From Coraliomargarita sinensis (GTDB taxonomy: Bacteria > Verrucomicrobiota > Verrucomicrobiia > Opitutales > Coraliomargaritaceae), in contig NZ_QHJQ01000012.1 of NCBI RefSeq assembly GCF_003185655.1, positions 1 to 64,000 of the forward strand: DNA of 64,000 nt, in the 5' to 3' direction. The stretch's first letter is position 1. Each line of letters begins with the position of its first letter. A program made the translations under genes and the position numbers. The notes below the pieces were generated by a model. That model saw nothing but the letters and a program-made list of their open reading frames with translations. It searched no databases and was not told the origin of the DNA. Below are positions 49,079 through 57,471 of the stretch, in pieces.

Positions 49079-49902
49079 GTCTCAATCCACTTCGCTTGCA
49101 TCGCAGCTATTTCCTGCTCGCTGAAGAAGTGCTTCGTATAGCTGCTATTCAATATTGTTGTTCCCAGCTCTTTTGGGAAACGTATTGTCTTCTTAAAATC
49201 AGCGTAAACAGGATTTAATGATTTTGTATGAGTTTGATTGGATGGCCTGATTTTCAGATTCTGAAGGCCGAGGAACTCGGAGATAACCTGATTTTTGTTT
49301 TCGTCCGGCAAGTCCGTGCGGAGGACGAGTAAGTCGTAGGGCTCTAGCTCGTATTGTGCCCATTTACGCGAGGTATCAAAGGGGTGAGCAAAAACATCGA
49401 TCTCGAGTGTCGGGTTGAATTCTTTTTGGTACCAATCTGTGGCCAGACTATGATGGCTCGTCTTTAAAAAGTCACGAATCAGTCGATCAATGAATTCTTT
49501 CCGGTTGCTGTGTGGGCGCTTGGGCTCTTTCGAGTTTTCAAAGTATGCAGAAATGTTTCGTTCGAAGGGATCTCGGACCAAAGTGATAATCTTTGCCGGT
49601 CGTCTTGGCGCAATGATCGTTTCCCAGAGTGACTTTGCTGTTCGTAGACGTTTGTCCGGATTGGCCCATGAGTCTGCTACTCTGCGACGCCGGTTTAATT
49701 GCCGTGGCATCCCAAGTAAATGGGCATGAAATGCGTGGCAGTCCTCCCGTTGCTTCAATGCGTGATAGATCGAAGAGGAAGCGACTTTCCCCATCTGGTA
49801 TATTATTACTATCGGGGCGTCATCACGGATACTAGCTTGAATTCTGGCACATTCCCGTCGGATTTTCCGGTGCCGCTGGATGAGCGTGAATGGATTCATC
49901 AT
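49075..49902 (-). CDS. Putative capsular polysaccharide synthesis protein (sulfotransferase-like)
   Basis: A 275-residue protein resembling the capsular polysaccharide synthesis family (PF10364), which is sulfotransferase-like. The likely P-loop is IVIIYQMGKVASSSIYHALK (about 31-50) and the second phosphate-site block is KIITLVRDPFERNISAYFENS. Its 3' end overlaps the next sulfotransferase gene by four bases. It lies 12 bases downstream of the carbamoyltransferase gene on the same strand. Specific substrate unknown. Confidence 0.75.
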   Translation of the reverse strand: MMNPFTLIQRHRKIRRECARIQASIRDDAPIVIIYQMGKVASSSIYHALKQREDCHAFHAHLLGMPRQLNRRRRVADSWANPDKRLRTAKSLWETIIAPRRPAKIITLVRDPFERNISAYFENSKEPKRPHSNRKEFIDRLIRDFLKTSHHSLATDWYQKEFNPTLEIDVFAHPFDTSRKWAQYELEPYDLLVLRTDLPDENKNQVISEFLGLQNLKIRPSNQTHTKSLNPVYADFKKTIRFPKELGTTILNSSYTKHFFSEQEIAAMQAKWIET

Positions 49903-49914
49903 GCTCGCGTACGA

Positions 49915-51654
49915 TTAAAATTTCGGCGCGGTGGTTTTCTTTACGAGAATATCTTCCATGATCAAAAACTGCAGGTCCGAGCCGTAGAGCATGTTGAGCG
50001 CGTCGGTCGGGGAGCAGACCATGGGCTCTCCGCGGCGGTTGAGCGAGGTGTTGAGGCATACCCCGTGGCCGCGCATGCGTTCCAGTTCCTTGATAAGAGC
50101 ATAGTAGCGTGGATTGGTCTCTTCGGTCACGATTTGCGCGCGGGCGGTGCCGTCCTCGTGAACCACCTCCGGCACGCGCGATTTCCAGTGCTCGGCCATG
50201 TCAAAGGTGAATGTCATGTAGGGGGCCGGGTGCTTGGACTGGAGCAAGTCTTCGGCTACCGTATCCAACATACTGGGGCAGAAGGGGCGCCAGCGCTCGC
50301 GGTATTTGATCTGCTCGTTGATTCGGTCGGCCACGCCGGGATAGCTGGGGTCGCCGAGAATACTGCGGTTACCCAGCGCCCTGGGGCCGAACTCCATCCG
50401 GCCTTGGAACCAGGAGAGGGGGTTGCCGGCTGCGAGAATCTGCGCGCCGGTAAGCGAGGGGTCGTCGAGCACCTCCCAGGTCGGTTTCTCCGGGTGATTT
50501 TTACAGGCTTCGATACATTCATCGCTGGTGAAGGCCGGTCCAAGGTAGGCGTGTTTCTGGGGCTGAATGGTTTCGCCGGCCAGATGCGCGGCATAGGAGG
50601 CGGCTCCGATGGCCGTGCCGGAATCACTGGCTGCAGGCTGAACGAAGAGCTCGTCGACGTAGGGCAGCGCCATGAGGCGCTGGTTGAGCTTTACGTTGAG
50701 CGCAACGCCCCCGGCGAAGGCGAGCTTGCCGGTTTCTTGTAGAATATCCTTGAGATAGTAATCGACGAGATGGAGCGCGACGTCTTCGAGCAGTTGCTGC
50801 ATGGAGGCGGCATAGTCGATGTAGGGATCGTCGATTTCATCGCCCTGGCGCTTTGGTCCGAGCCAGTCGATCAGCGCCGGGCTGAAGTAGTAGCCTTTGC
50901 CGTTTTCTTTGTAGCGGCGTGTCCCGATGACGTTGACCAGCTTGGTATTTACTTTGAAGTCGCCGTCGCCGTATTCGATCAGGCGGGAGAAATCGTATTT
51001 TTTCGGATCGCCGTAGGGGGCCATGCCCATGACCTTGAACTCTCCATCGAGCATTTCGAAGCCGAGGAATTCGGTCAGGGCGCCGTAGACGCCGCCCAGA
51101 GAGTCGGGGTCGTAGAACTCCTTGATTTTGTGAATTTTTCCGTTCTCCGCGTAGCCGAAGAAGGTGGTGGCATACTCGCCCTTGCCGTCGATCCCGAGAA
51201 TAGCAGTCTTTCCCTTGAAGCCGCTCAGGTGATAGGCGCTGCTGGCGTGGGCCATATGGTGCTCGACGGGCTGGAATTTTGTCCGGGTCATGTCGAAGCC
51301 GAGGTCGTCGAGCATGGCGAGAGCCTGGCGTTTGTTACGTTTGAAGCGACGATTGCCGTTGAAAAGGGCGGTGAGGGCGCGGTCGGGCGCATACCAGTAG
51401 CGTTTGGCATAGTGCCAGCGATCCGGCCGGGAAAGGGAAATGGGCGCATAGGGGTAAGCGACAATATCGATATCCCCGGGGTTGAGCCCGCCCTGCTTCA
51501 GGCAGAACCTTGTCGCCTCGTGGCCGGGTTTACCCTTGGCATGTTTGTCACGGATGAACCGTTCCTCTTCAGCGGCGGCGATCAGTTCGCCGTTCATGAA
51601 AAGTGCTGTTGCCGGATCGTGCCCGACAGCACCGCCTAGTCCTAAAATGTTCAT
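49915..51654 (-). CDS. NodU/CmcH-family carbamoyltransferase
   Basis: A 579-residue carbamoyltransferase that uses carbamoyl phosphate (via carbamoyl-adenylate) to modify a hydroxyl group. The N-terminal ASKHA-type domain starts MNILGLGGAVGHDPATALF and holds the metal-binding EHHMAHASSAYHLSGF and GIDGKGEYATT motifs. The C-terminal domain has GRMEFGPRALGNRSILGDP and ERWRPFCPSML, both typical. In Pseudomonas aeruginosa a related enzyme (WapO) carbamoylates inner-core heptose next to WaaP-type kinases; the gene here is likewise next to a kinase cluster, so the same role is inferred. Confidence 0.9.
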   Translation of the reverse strand: MNILGLGGAVGHDPATALFMNGELIAAAEEERFIRDKHAKGKPGHEATRFCLKQGGLNPGDIDIVAYPYAPISLSRPDRWHYAKRYWYAPDRALTALFNGNRRFKRNKRQALAMLDDLGFDMTRTKFQPVEHHMAHASSAYHLSGFKGKTAILGIDGKGEYATTFFGYAENGKIHKIKEFYDPDSLGGVYGALTEFLGFEMLDGEFKVMGMAPYGDPKKYDFSRLIEYGDGDFKVNTKLVNVIGTRRYKENGKGYYFSPALIDWLGPKRQGDEIDDPYIDYAASMQQLLEDVALHLVDYYLKDILQETGKLAFAGGVALNVKLNQRLMALPYVDELFVQPAASDSGTAIGAASYAAHLAGETIQPQKHAYLGPAFTSDECIEACKNHPEKPTWEVLDDPSLTGAQILAAGNPLSWFQGRMEFGPRALGNRSILGDPSYPGVADRINEQIKYRERWRPFCPSMLDTVAEDLLQSKHPAPYMTFTFDMAEHWKSRVPEVVHEDGTARAQIVTEETNPRYYALIKELERMRGHGVCLNTSLNRRGEPMVCSPTDALNMLYGSDLQFLIMEDILVKKTTAPKF

Positions 51655-51693
51655 GATCTGTAGTTATTTGGCTTCAAAGGCCGGGGCAAGTTC

Positions 51694-52482
51694 TCAAATA
51701 CCAGGGCCCCCGCGCATTTTATGAATCAGCTTACGCTGTTTAGTGTTAAAATGTTCTGTCTGGAAATAAGATTTCAAGAAATGGTTTTTTTCTGCGTGAC
51801 CCAGCTTGGGAGTATGGCGCATGAAGTGGGAACAGTCTTTCACCGTGCGTCGGCCCAATCCGAGGCGCTTGCGGGTCTTTTCCAGATCCACGACCCGAAC
51901 GTCGAACTCTCCGTTGTCTTGTTTGCGGACAAAAAGGTGTTTGGCAGAATAACACATATGTAGCCATCCGGCCTGATGGATCTTGCAGGCAGTGGCGGCA
52001 ATAGCTTCCAAGGCCTTATTCAGGGTCGCTTCATCCGGTGGTGGCTCGGGAAGTTCTCCCTTGAGCCAGGGGCCGAGTGGCCACCAATCTTCCAAGGACT
52101 CGGTAACGAGAACGGAGTATTGGTCTCCGCACTCCTGCCATTTCGCAAAGAGTAATACCTTTGGAATCGCGGCACAGGCGTCACGCAGGGTCATCATTGC
52201 GGAAAACTCGCGCTCGAAAGTGAGACGTTTTAGAAAGCAAGTGTCGGGCGCCCGATAAAAGTGGTTTTTCTGAATCTTCAGGAAAACAGCTTTATCGCTT
52301 TCCTCGGCTGCATCGGGATTCAGGACGATTTTGCTGACTCCGCTCCAGCCGCCTCGGCGCAAGTTAGGAGCTTCGAACCAATCGAATTCCCGCCGGCTCA
52401 AAGCACCAATGTCGAGCAGGCCCGCATCTTCCAAAATGCACTTTTTCTCCGGTGCATGCCATAATTTAGTTACCTTTAACAT
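51694..52482 (-). CDS. InaA-type lipopolysaccharide kinase-like protein
   Basis: A 262-residue member of the WaaP/InaA kinase-like group. The N-lobe has a Lys-rich strand (AVFLKIQKNHFYRAPDTCFLKRLTFERE) and the catalytic-loop region reads GWLHMCYSAKHLFV, where the usual Asp of HRD is replaced by Cys, as in InaA-type proteins; the metal-binding Asp is present in VRVVDLEKTRKRLG. Activity may therefore differ from WaaP. It is the last of three consecutive kinase-like genes on the minus strand and overlaps its upstream neighbour by one base (TAATG). A Pseudomonas-like role in core phosphorylation is inferred. Confidence 0.75.
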   Translation of the reverse strand: MLKVTKLWHAPEKKCILEDAGLLDIGALSRREFDWFEAPNLRRGGWSGVSKIVLNPDAAEESDKAVFLKIQKNHFYRAPDTCFLKRLTFEREFSAMMTLRDACAAIPKVLLFAKWQECGDQYSVLVTESLEDWWPLGPWLKGELPEPPPDEATLNKALEAIAATACKIHQAGWLHMCYSAKHLFVRKQDNGEFDVRVVDLEKTRKRLGLGRRTVKDCSHFMRHTPKLGHAEKNHFLKSYFQTEHFNTKQRKLIHKMRGGPGI

Positions 52483-53174
52483 TATTTCAGGACCGCGTAT
52501 TTTGAGAAGATTGCCTCGTATTTTTCATGCAGCGTCTGTTTGGCACTATCCCGCAGCCTGGCTGCGTCAAGGTAGGCGTTTATAAAGTACGTGCCATCTT
52601 CTCCGGACAAGGCGCTGCGATCAACGTCACGTCTGTCCATATGCCGGAAGTTGCGAATACGCTGTTTGATAGAGAGAGGCCCGAACCAGCGAAAACTCAA
52701 GTCCGAGATGTCTATCAGCGCTAACTCGCCGTCACTCAATACCAGAACATTTCCGAGGTGGAGCGAGCGAAAGAGAATTCCTTTGTCGTGCAAATCTGCG
52801 ATGAACCCGCCCAATTTTTCGAACATACGATGGCTGGCGTGGCCGTTGAGGTCCGTCATCGAGTCACGAAACGTTTCTCCTTTCAGCATGCCATAGAGCA
52901 CAGCATGGCGCTTGATTTCAGGTATGCGGTAAGTCGCTTCGACCTGCACGCTGGGAATCTCTCTTTTCTTTAAGAGATCAGCGTTGCGGGCAAACCGGGT
53001 AACGTAAGGCATCCATAATTGTGATGAGATGAATTTCTTGCGCCGGAAGGTCTTCAGAATCCGTTGGTCCGGTAAAAGCCAGACTTTCGGTCCGTAATGA
53101 TCCTTTTCGAGTATTTCTGCCCCTCGGCATAGATTATCGAAATCAGATTGGCTGATTTTCTTAAGAGCCCTCAC
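52482..53174 (-). CDS. Kinase-like protein of the WaaP/InaA group
   Basis: A protein of about 230 residues with the kinase-like landmarks KGILFRSLHLGNVLV and LALIDISDLSF. The catalytic Asp of HxD is replaced by Ser (FRSLHLGN), while the metal-binding Asp is retained, so it may have altered or no kinase activity. The start is uncertain: GTG 53174 (VRALKKISQSDF) gives a compact protein with only a 14-base overlap with the upstream gene; ATG 53255 or GTG 53267 would overlap it by about 100 bases. The 3' end forms TAATG with the next kinase gene. Confidence 0.65.
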   Translation of the reverse strand: MRALKKISQSDFDNLCRGAEILEKDHYGPKVWLLPDQRILKTFRRKKFISSQLWMPYVTRFARNADLLKKREIPSVQVEATYRIPEIKRHAVLYGMLKGETFRDSMTDLNGHASHRMFEKLGGFIADLHDKGILFRSLHLGNVLVLSDGELALIDISDLSFRWFGPLSIKQRIRNFRHMDRRDVDRSALSGEDGTYFINAYLDAARLRDSAKQTLHEKYEAIFSKYAVLK

Positions 53175-53949
53175 GTTGTGTTCTATCTTTGGGGTCAAAT
53201 CGCCGTCTGCGATAGTTTTCCACTTCGCGGCACATTTTAGCCACACTGCCCGCATTGCCGGAATCACCCAGATAAGCGGCGATAAAGGCTTTACGCTCCT
53301 CTTTTGTGCATTCGAGGTGAGCCAGTTTATCCAGAGCCGCGCAATCCTTGAGCTTTTTACGGTCCAGAGCTTTGCCTTTTTTCATGAAACGCCCATTCGG
53401 ACAGTCGATCCAGAAAAGTTCTGGTGTGGTGCCGTTTGGACGAACTAAAATATTACGCCATTTCAGATCTTCATGAATGAAAGCCTCGGCATGAATACGT
53501 GCCGTCCATTCCCCTAAGTTTTTTGCGATGTGACGTCGCATAGCTTGCTGCTCGGATTGCTCCGGGTCGGGGCAAAAACTACGGACAAACTCGTCCAGCT
53601 GGAGTGTGCCTTTTTCTGATTCAGTTATGATAAATTCTTCGACGATACGCCCGAAGGGATTCCGCCTTTCGCCCCAGGCAATAACCTGTGGGGTCGGGAT
53701 GCCGAGGGACTGGAAAAACAACAAGTTGCCGACTTCTCTTTGACTGCGCCCGCTGCGAAATACCCGTTGCAGCGGGTGTTTGCGATTGGCGTAGATCTTT
53801 ATGTATACTTCTGTTTTTCTGTCGTTATGTGTTGTCTCCCGGATGAACACCGCTGACCTGTCCTTGACGGAGCTGGCAGGCACTTCGAAAGCGTCCAGAA
53901 ATCCCCAGCCTCTTTCAAGAGACTGCCGGGATGCTTTCACTTTGCTCAT
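53161..53949 (-). CDS. Lipopolysaccharide kinase InaA-family protein
   Basis: A 262-residue kinase-like protein with intact catalytic residues: N-lobe Lys in TEVYIKIYANRKHPL, catalytic loop EAFIHEDLKWRNILV (Asp and Asn present) and metal-binding Asp in FWIDCPNGRF. It could phosphorylate an inner-core sugar. I chose ATG 53949 (MSKVKASRQS) over a GTG at 53961. It is the first of three co-oriented kinase-like genes upstream of the carbamoyltransferase gene, and it overlaps the next gene by about 14 bases. It is divergent from the acyltransferase/heptosyltransferase fusion. Confidence 0.8.
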   Translation of the reverse strand: MSKVKASRQSLERGWGFLDAFEVPASSVKDRSAVFIRETTHNDRKTEVYIKIYANRKHPLQRVFRSGRSQREVGNLLFFQSLGIPTPQVIAWGERRNPFGRIVEEFIITESEKGTLQLDEFVRSFCPDPEQSEQQAMRRHIAKNLGEWTARIHAEAFIHEDLKWRNILVRPNGTTPELFWIDCPNGRFMKKGKALDRKKLKDCAALDKLAHLECTKEERKAFIAAYLGDSGNAGSVAKMCREVENYRRRRFDPKDRTQREGS

Positions 53950-54094
53950 CTGATGCGACACGTGTGTCGTATTTGTAACATAATTTAATCCAGAACAAGG
54001 CTATTTCTAAAGGTGCTTCGCCTGTCGAAACGTTGCCCCCGGCGGGAAATTAATCCCGACGCAGATCTGTAACGGTCTTTGCCGTAATCGTGCC

Positions 54095-56050
54095 TTGCGG
54101 AGTATCTGCCTTTTCGTCTTCAATGCAGGCTTGCTCTTACTTCTTAAAATATTTGCCCGAACTTTAGCCTGTCTGCCAGAGGCTTTCGTGGCATGTTTAT
54201 GCCGTTTTTTCGGTTGGTTGGTAGAGCTCTTCATGCCCAGGCGGAGTCGATCGACGATGAACTCCCTGTCGCATGCATTCCCTGATAAAACAGAGCAGTG
54301 GCGTAAGACGGTTTTTCGCAGATCGGCGGTACACCTCTTTGAGATGGGTCTGTTCCGGCCGGCATCAGCTTATTTTTCGCAAAAAAGACTGGAGGCCTGT
54401 CTCGAGATTGCTCCCGAAGCGCGTGAGATCATCAAAAAATACGAAGAGGGTGGTGCGAAGCATGGGCAGCCGGTGGTAATTATGCTCCCGCACATGACCA
54501 TGTCTGAGGCGGCCACGATGCTCCCGGCGAGAGCGCCCGGGCTGAAGCCGGTTCACGTCATATTTCGTCCCCTGAATCAGCCGTCAATCAGTCGTTGGGT
54601 GACCCGGGAGCGGGAAAAGTTCGGGGCCAACCTGATTTCGCGCCGCAAGGGTTACAACGATGCCATGGCAGCGCTCCGCCGTGGGGAGATCCTGGCGGTC
54701 CTTTTTGACCAGGACGCTTCCAAGAAAGGTTCAACCATCACGTTCATGGATCGCATTGTTTCGGCGACCGATTTGCCTGCGCTCATGGCTCACCGTTTCG
54801 GAGCCGATGTTTTTCTCATGCTTTTGGAGCGGCAGGGGTTCTGGAAGGCGAAGCTGACCTTGCAACAACTACCGCTCGGCGATTCGCCGGCTGAGACGAC
54901 CGTCCATGCTCACGATGCCTTGGAAGCTTATCTGCAGCGTGATACTAACACGGCGGCAGACTGGTTATGGCTGCACGACCGCTGGGATCATTTTTATTCC
55001 TCGTACAAGCGCTTTAGTTTTCCGGAGAAGCGTAACGAGATCGCTCTTTCGAACCGGCTTCACGGTTACGACAAGTTGCCGCGCAAGGTGCGCTTTTGGG
55101 TCCGCCTGCCGAACTGGTTGGGCGATGTTGTGATGGCGCTGCCTGTCCTCCGCGCCATTCGCGAGGCCCGTCCGGACTTTGAATTTACCTTGATTGGGAA
55201 AGCCGGATTCGAGCCACTGGTTGACCGGCTCGGTGTTGCGGATCATTTTATTCCATTGCCGAAGCGGGGCAGTGGTTACTTTTGTGCGTTTTACAGGATG
55301 CGCAAGATGTATCCGGATACCTATTACATTCTGACGAATTCGTTTCGTGGCGATCTTGAGGCCTATCTGACATCCTGTGCGCAACGTTTCGGTATGGTTC
55401 GCCCCGGCAAGCGGCGTCCGCTTTTGACTAATGCCTATCACTTATCTGAAGATATTGACGAGCGGCAGTTGCACCAGACTTCGGTGTGGGAGGGCATGGC
55501 GCGAAAGTACGGCTTGAAAGGGGCGATAGATTACAGTCCGGTGAAACAAACGAAAATCGAGAAGTGCCCGGGGCGGGTCGGGTTGATCTGTGGCACCGAG
55601 AATTCGCCCGAGAAACGCTGGCCCGTCGAGCACTGGCGCAGCCTGATCACCGGGTTGCTGGAAGTCGACCAGGTCAGTGAAGTGGTTTTATACGGGACGC
55701 CGGCAGATCGCACGATTACGGATCAGGTCGCTGCGGGTTTTGATCCCGAGCGCGTGTGGAACCTCGCGGGAGAGACGGATCTGGCGCAGTTCTGTGATGA
55801 ACTCAGCGGCTGTGAGCTTGTGTGCTGCAATGATACCGGCGGGATGCATCTGGCCAATATGCTGGGTACGCCCGTTGTGGCGATCTTCGGGCCGACGAAC
55901 CCCGTCCGCACCGGCCCGATCTTTTCGACGCCGCACAGGATATTGCAACCCGACGGTTGTCCGGCGACAGGCGGCGTGCCGATTCGCGAAGTTTCACCCC
56001 AAAGCTGTCTTCAGGCAGCGCTGGAAGTATTGTCCACGAATGGAAGATGA
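54095..56050 (+). CDS. Lipid A acyltransferase-heptosyltransferase fusion
   Basis: A 651-residue fusion of two normally separate LPS enzymes. Residues 1-310 are an LpxL/HtrB-like acyltransferase with an N-terminal membrane helix (AGLLLLLKIFARTLACLPEA) and the HX4E catalytic motif at H133/E138 (LPHMTMSEAA). Residues about 325-651 are a GT9 heptosyltransferase (WaaF/WaaC type), with VRLPNWLGDVVMALPVLRAI and the ADP-heptose site NDTGGMHLANMLGTPVVAIFGPTNP. The frame begins at a TTG; no ATG is available before the membrane helix, so TTG is the likely start. The next gene overlaps it by four bases (ATGA). Such a fusion would bind two early LPS steps in one chain. Confidence 0.85.
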   Translation: MRSICLFVFNAGLLLLLKIFARTLACLPEAFVACLCRFFGWLVELFMPRRSRSTMNSLSHAFPDKTEQWRKTVFRRSAVHLFEMGLFRPASAYFSQKRLEACLEIAPEAREIIKKYEEGGAKHGQPVVIMLPHMTMSEAATMLPARAPGLKPVHVIFRPLNQPSISRWVTREREKFGANLISRRKGYNDAMAALRRGEILAVLFDQDASKKGSTITFMDRIVSATDLPALMAHRFGADVFLMLLERQGFWKAKLTLQQLPLGDSPAETTVHAHDALEAYLQRDTNTAADWLWLHDRWDHFYSSYKRFSFPEKRNEIALSNRLHGYDKLPRKVRFWVRLPNWLGDVVMALPVLRAIREARPDFEFTLIGKAGFEPLVDRLGVADHFIPLPKRGSGYFCAFYRMRKMYPDTYYILTNSFRGDLEAYLTSCAQRFGMVRPGKRRPLLTNAYHLSEDIDERQLHQTSVWEGMARKYGLKGAIDYSPVKQTKIEKCPGRVGLICGTENSPEKRWPVEHWRSLITGLLEVDQVSEVVLYGTPADRTITDQVAAGFDPERVWNLAGETDLAQFCDELSGCELVCCNDTGGMHLANMLGTPVVAIFGPTNPVRTGPIFSTPHRILQPDGCPATGGVPIREVSPQSCLQAALEVLSTNGR

Positions 56051-57471
56051 GTGCTCGATTTGATAGCATGCTGGTGCTGGAATCTGCGTCCGGATGTTCA
56101 CTGACTTCGCTCAGTTTAGAGGTTGGTGCGTCGCTCCGCGTCCTTCCCGGTCGCCGGGAAGTCTTCAGCGCCCGCGTTACCGACCTGGACCAACCAGTTG
56201 TGGTGAAGTGCTATCTGCCCCACGCAAAGCAGACACGCGATTGGGAAAAGGAGTGGGGCGGGCTGCAAACGCTGCAAAGGCTGGGACTGCCTGCGCCCGG
56301 CCCCTTGGCGGTTTGTCGGAATTCGACGGGAGAGATTTGCGTAGTGATGGAGCAGCTTGCTGACGCTGTGACATTGGGCACTTACTTGGAGGATGTGGCT
56401 GGACGCAGAGACAGTTCTTTGATGAAAAAGTTAGTCCGTCTGGTGGATCAACTGCATGAAGCCGGAGCCCGTCAGGGTGATCAGCATGTTGACAACTGGG
56501 CCGTGTCTGGCGGGCAGGTTTTTCTGCTCGATGCGGGAACATTCCAGTTTCATTCGAGGCCGCTCAGTGCGAAGGAACGATTGGAAGATCTGGCTGCGAT
56601 TTGTGCGACGCTGCCTCCGGAGGCCGAACAGGATTTCCGGAAAACTCTTTTTTCCTGTGAGGGTGGACCAGTGGTAAATGCGCGTGACGACCTTACGGAG
56701 GCCGTCCTTGAAGAGGCCATTGTTCGGCTTCAGAGCGAACGGGCCCGGAAATATTTCAAAAAAACACAGCGCGACTGCACGGAGTTTGCCTCAAGGGAAA
56801 ATACGACGGGATCTGGAATCTTCTCAAGGTCCGCGGACAAGACTCTGGTCGATCGCTTCTTCGACGATCCGGAAACGCTCATGGCCGAGGGGCGTCGTCT
56901 CAAATCCGGCAACACCTGCACGGTGCAGCAATTTGAATGTAACGGCCGGGCATATGTACTGAAGCGCTACAACAAAAAGCCTTTTTGGTCTCAGTGCCGG
57001 CGTTCGCTGTCTCCGTCCCGTGCCCGCCTGAGCTGGTCGAGCGCGTGGGTTTTACATCTGGCCTTTGTACCAACGGCCAAGGCGGTTGCCTTTATGGACG
57101 AAGGCGGGTTTCCCAGGGGTCGAAGCTATTTTTTGATGGAGTCGATCAATGCGGAGCTATTGGCAGACTATGCCCGGGGCATTTCAGGTGATGCAGCAAA
57201 GGTGGCCGAATTGGTGGAGAGTGTTGGGCGCATCTGGGACTGCCTCGGTCGGTTGCGTGCGGTGCACGGCGATCTCAAGGCGACCAACTGGATGGTGAAT
57301 TCGGACAATAAAGTGTTCCTCTTTGATTTGGATTCCTTTCGCTTCGGCCTTTCGGACGGCGCCTTTGATCGCGGCCGCAGAAAGGACTTGAAACGTTTTT
57401 TGAAAAACTGGTCTTCATGGCCCGAAATCGGCGAGGCTTTTCGCCGTAGAATGAAAGGGGGAGAGCCATGA
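56047..57471 (+). CDS. Tandem double kinase-like protein
   Basis: A 474-residue protein with two WaaP/InaA-type kinase-like domains in tandem. The first (about 25-215) has the N-lobe Lys in QPVVVKCYLPHAKQT and the loop GARQGDQHVDNWAV with LLDAGTFQF. The second (about 280-470) has YVLKRYNKKPFW and VHGDLKATNWMV with FLFDLDSFRF. Both loops keep an Asp and an Asn. It recalls the longer kinase-like protein of the P. aeruginosa core locus. The ATG at 56047 overlaps the fusion gene's stop (ATGA) and the gene overlaps the heptosyltransferase downstream in the same way, so the three form one tightly coupled operon. Confidence 0.8.
   Translation: MSARFDSMLVLESASGCSLTSLSLEVGASLRVLPGRREVFSARVTDLDQPVVVKCYLPHAKQTRDWEKEWGGLQTLQRLGLPAPGPLAVCRNSTGEICVVMEQLADAVTLGTYLEDVAGRRDSSLMKKLVRLVDQLHEAGARQGDQHVDNWAVSGGQVFLLDAGTFQFHSRPLSAKERLEDLAAICATLPPEAEQDFRKTLFSCEGGPVVNARDDLTEAVLEEAIVRLQSERARKYFKKTQRDCTEFASRENTTGSGIFSRSADKTLVDRFFDDPETLMAEGRRLKSGNTCTVQQFECNGRAYVLKRYNKKPFWSQCRRSLSPSRARLSWSSAWVLHLAFVPTAKAVAFMDEGGFPRGRSYFLMESINAELLADYARGISGDAAKVAELVESVGRIWDCLGRLRAVHGDLKATNWMVNSDNKVFLFDLDSFRFGLSDGAFDRGRRKDLKRFLKNWSSWPEIGEAFRRRMKGGEP

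Noticed and set aside
49720..51639. Long plus-strand open frames opposite the carbamoyltransferase gene
   Set aside because: Their products are low in recognised motifs and rich in Gly/Val/Glu, a composition shadow of the well-supported minus-strand gene.
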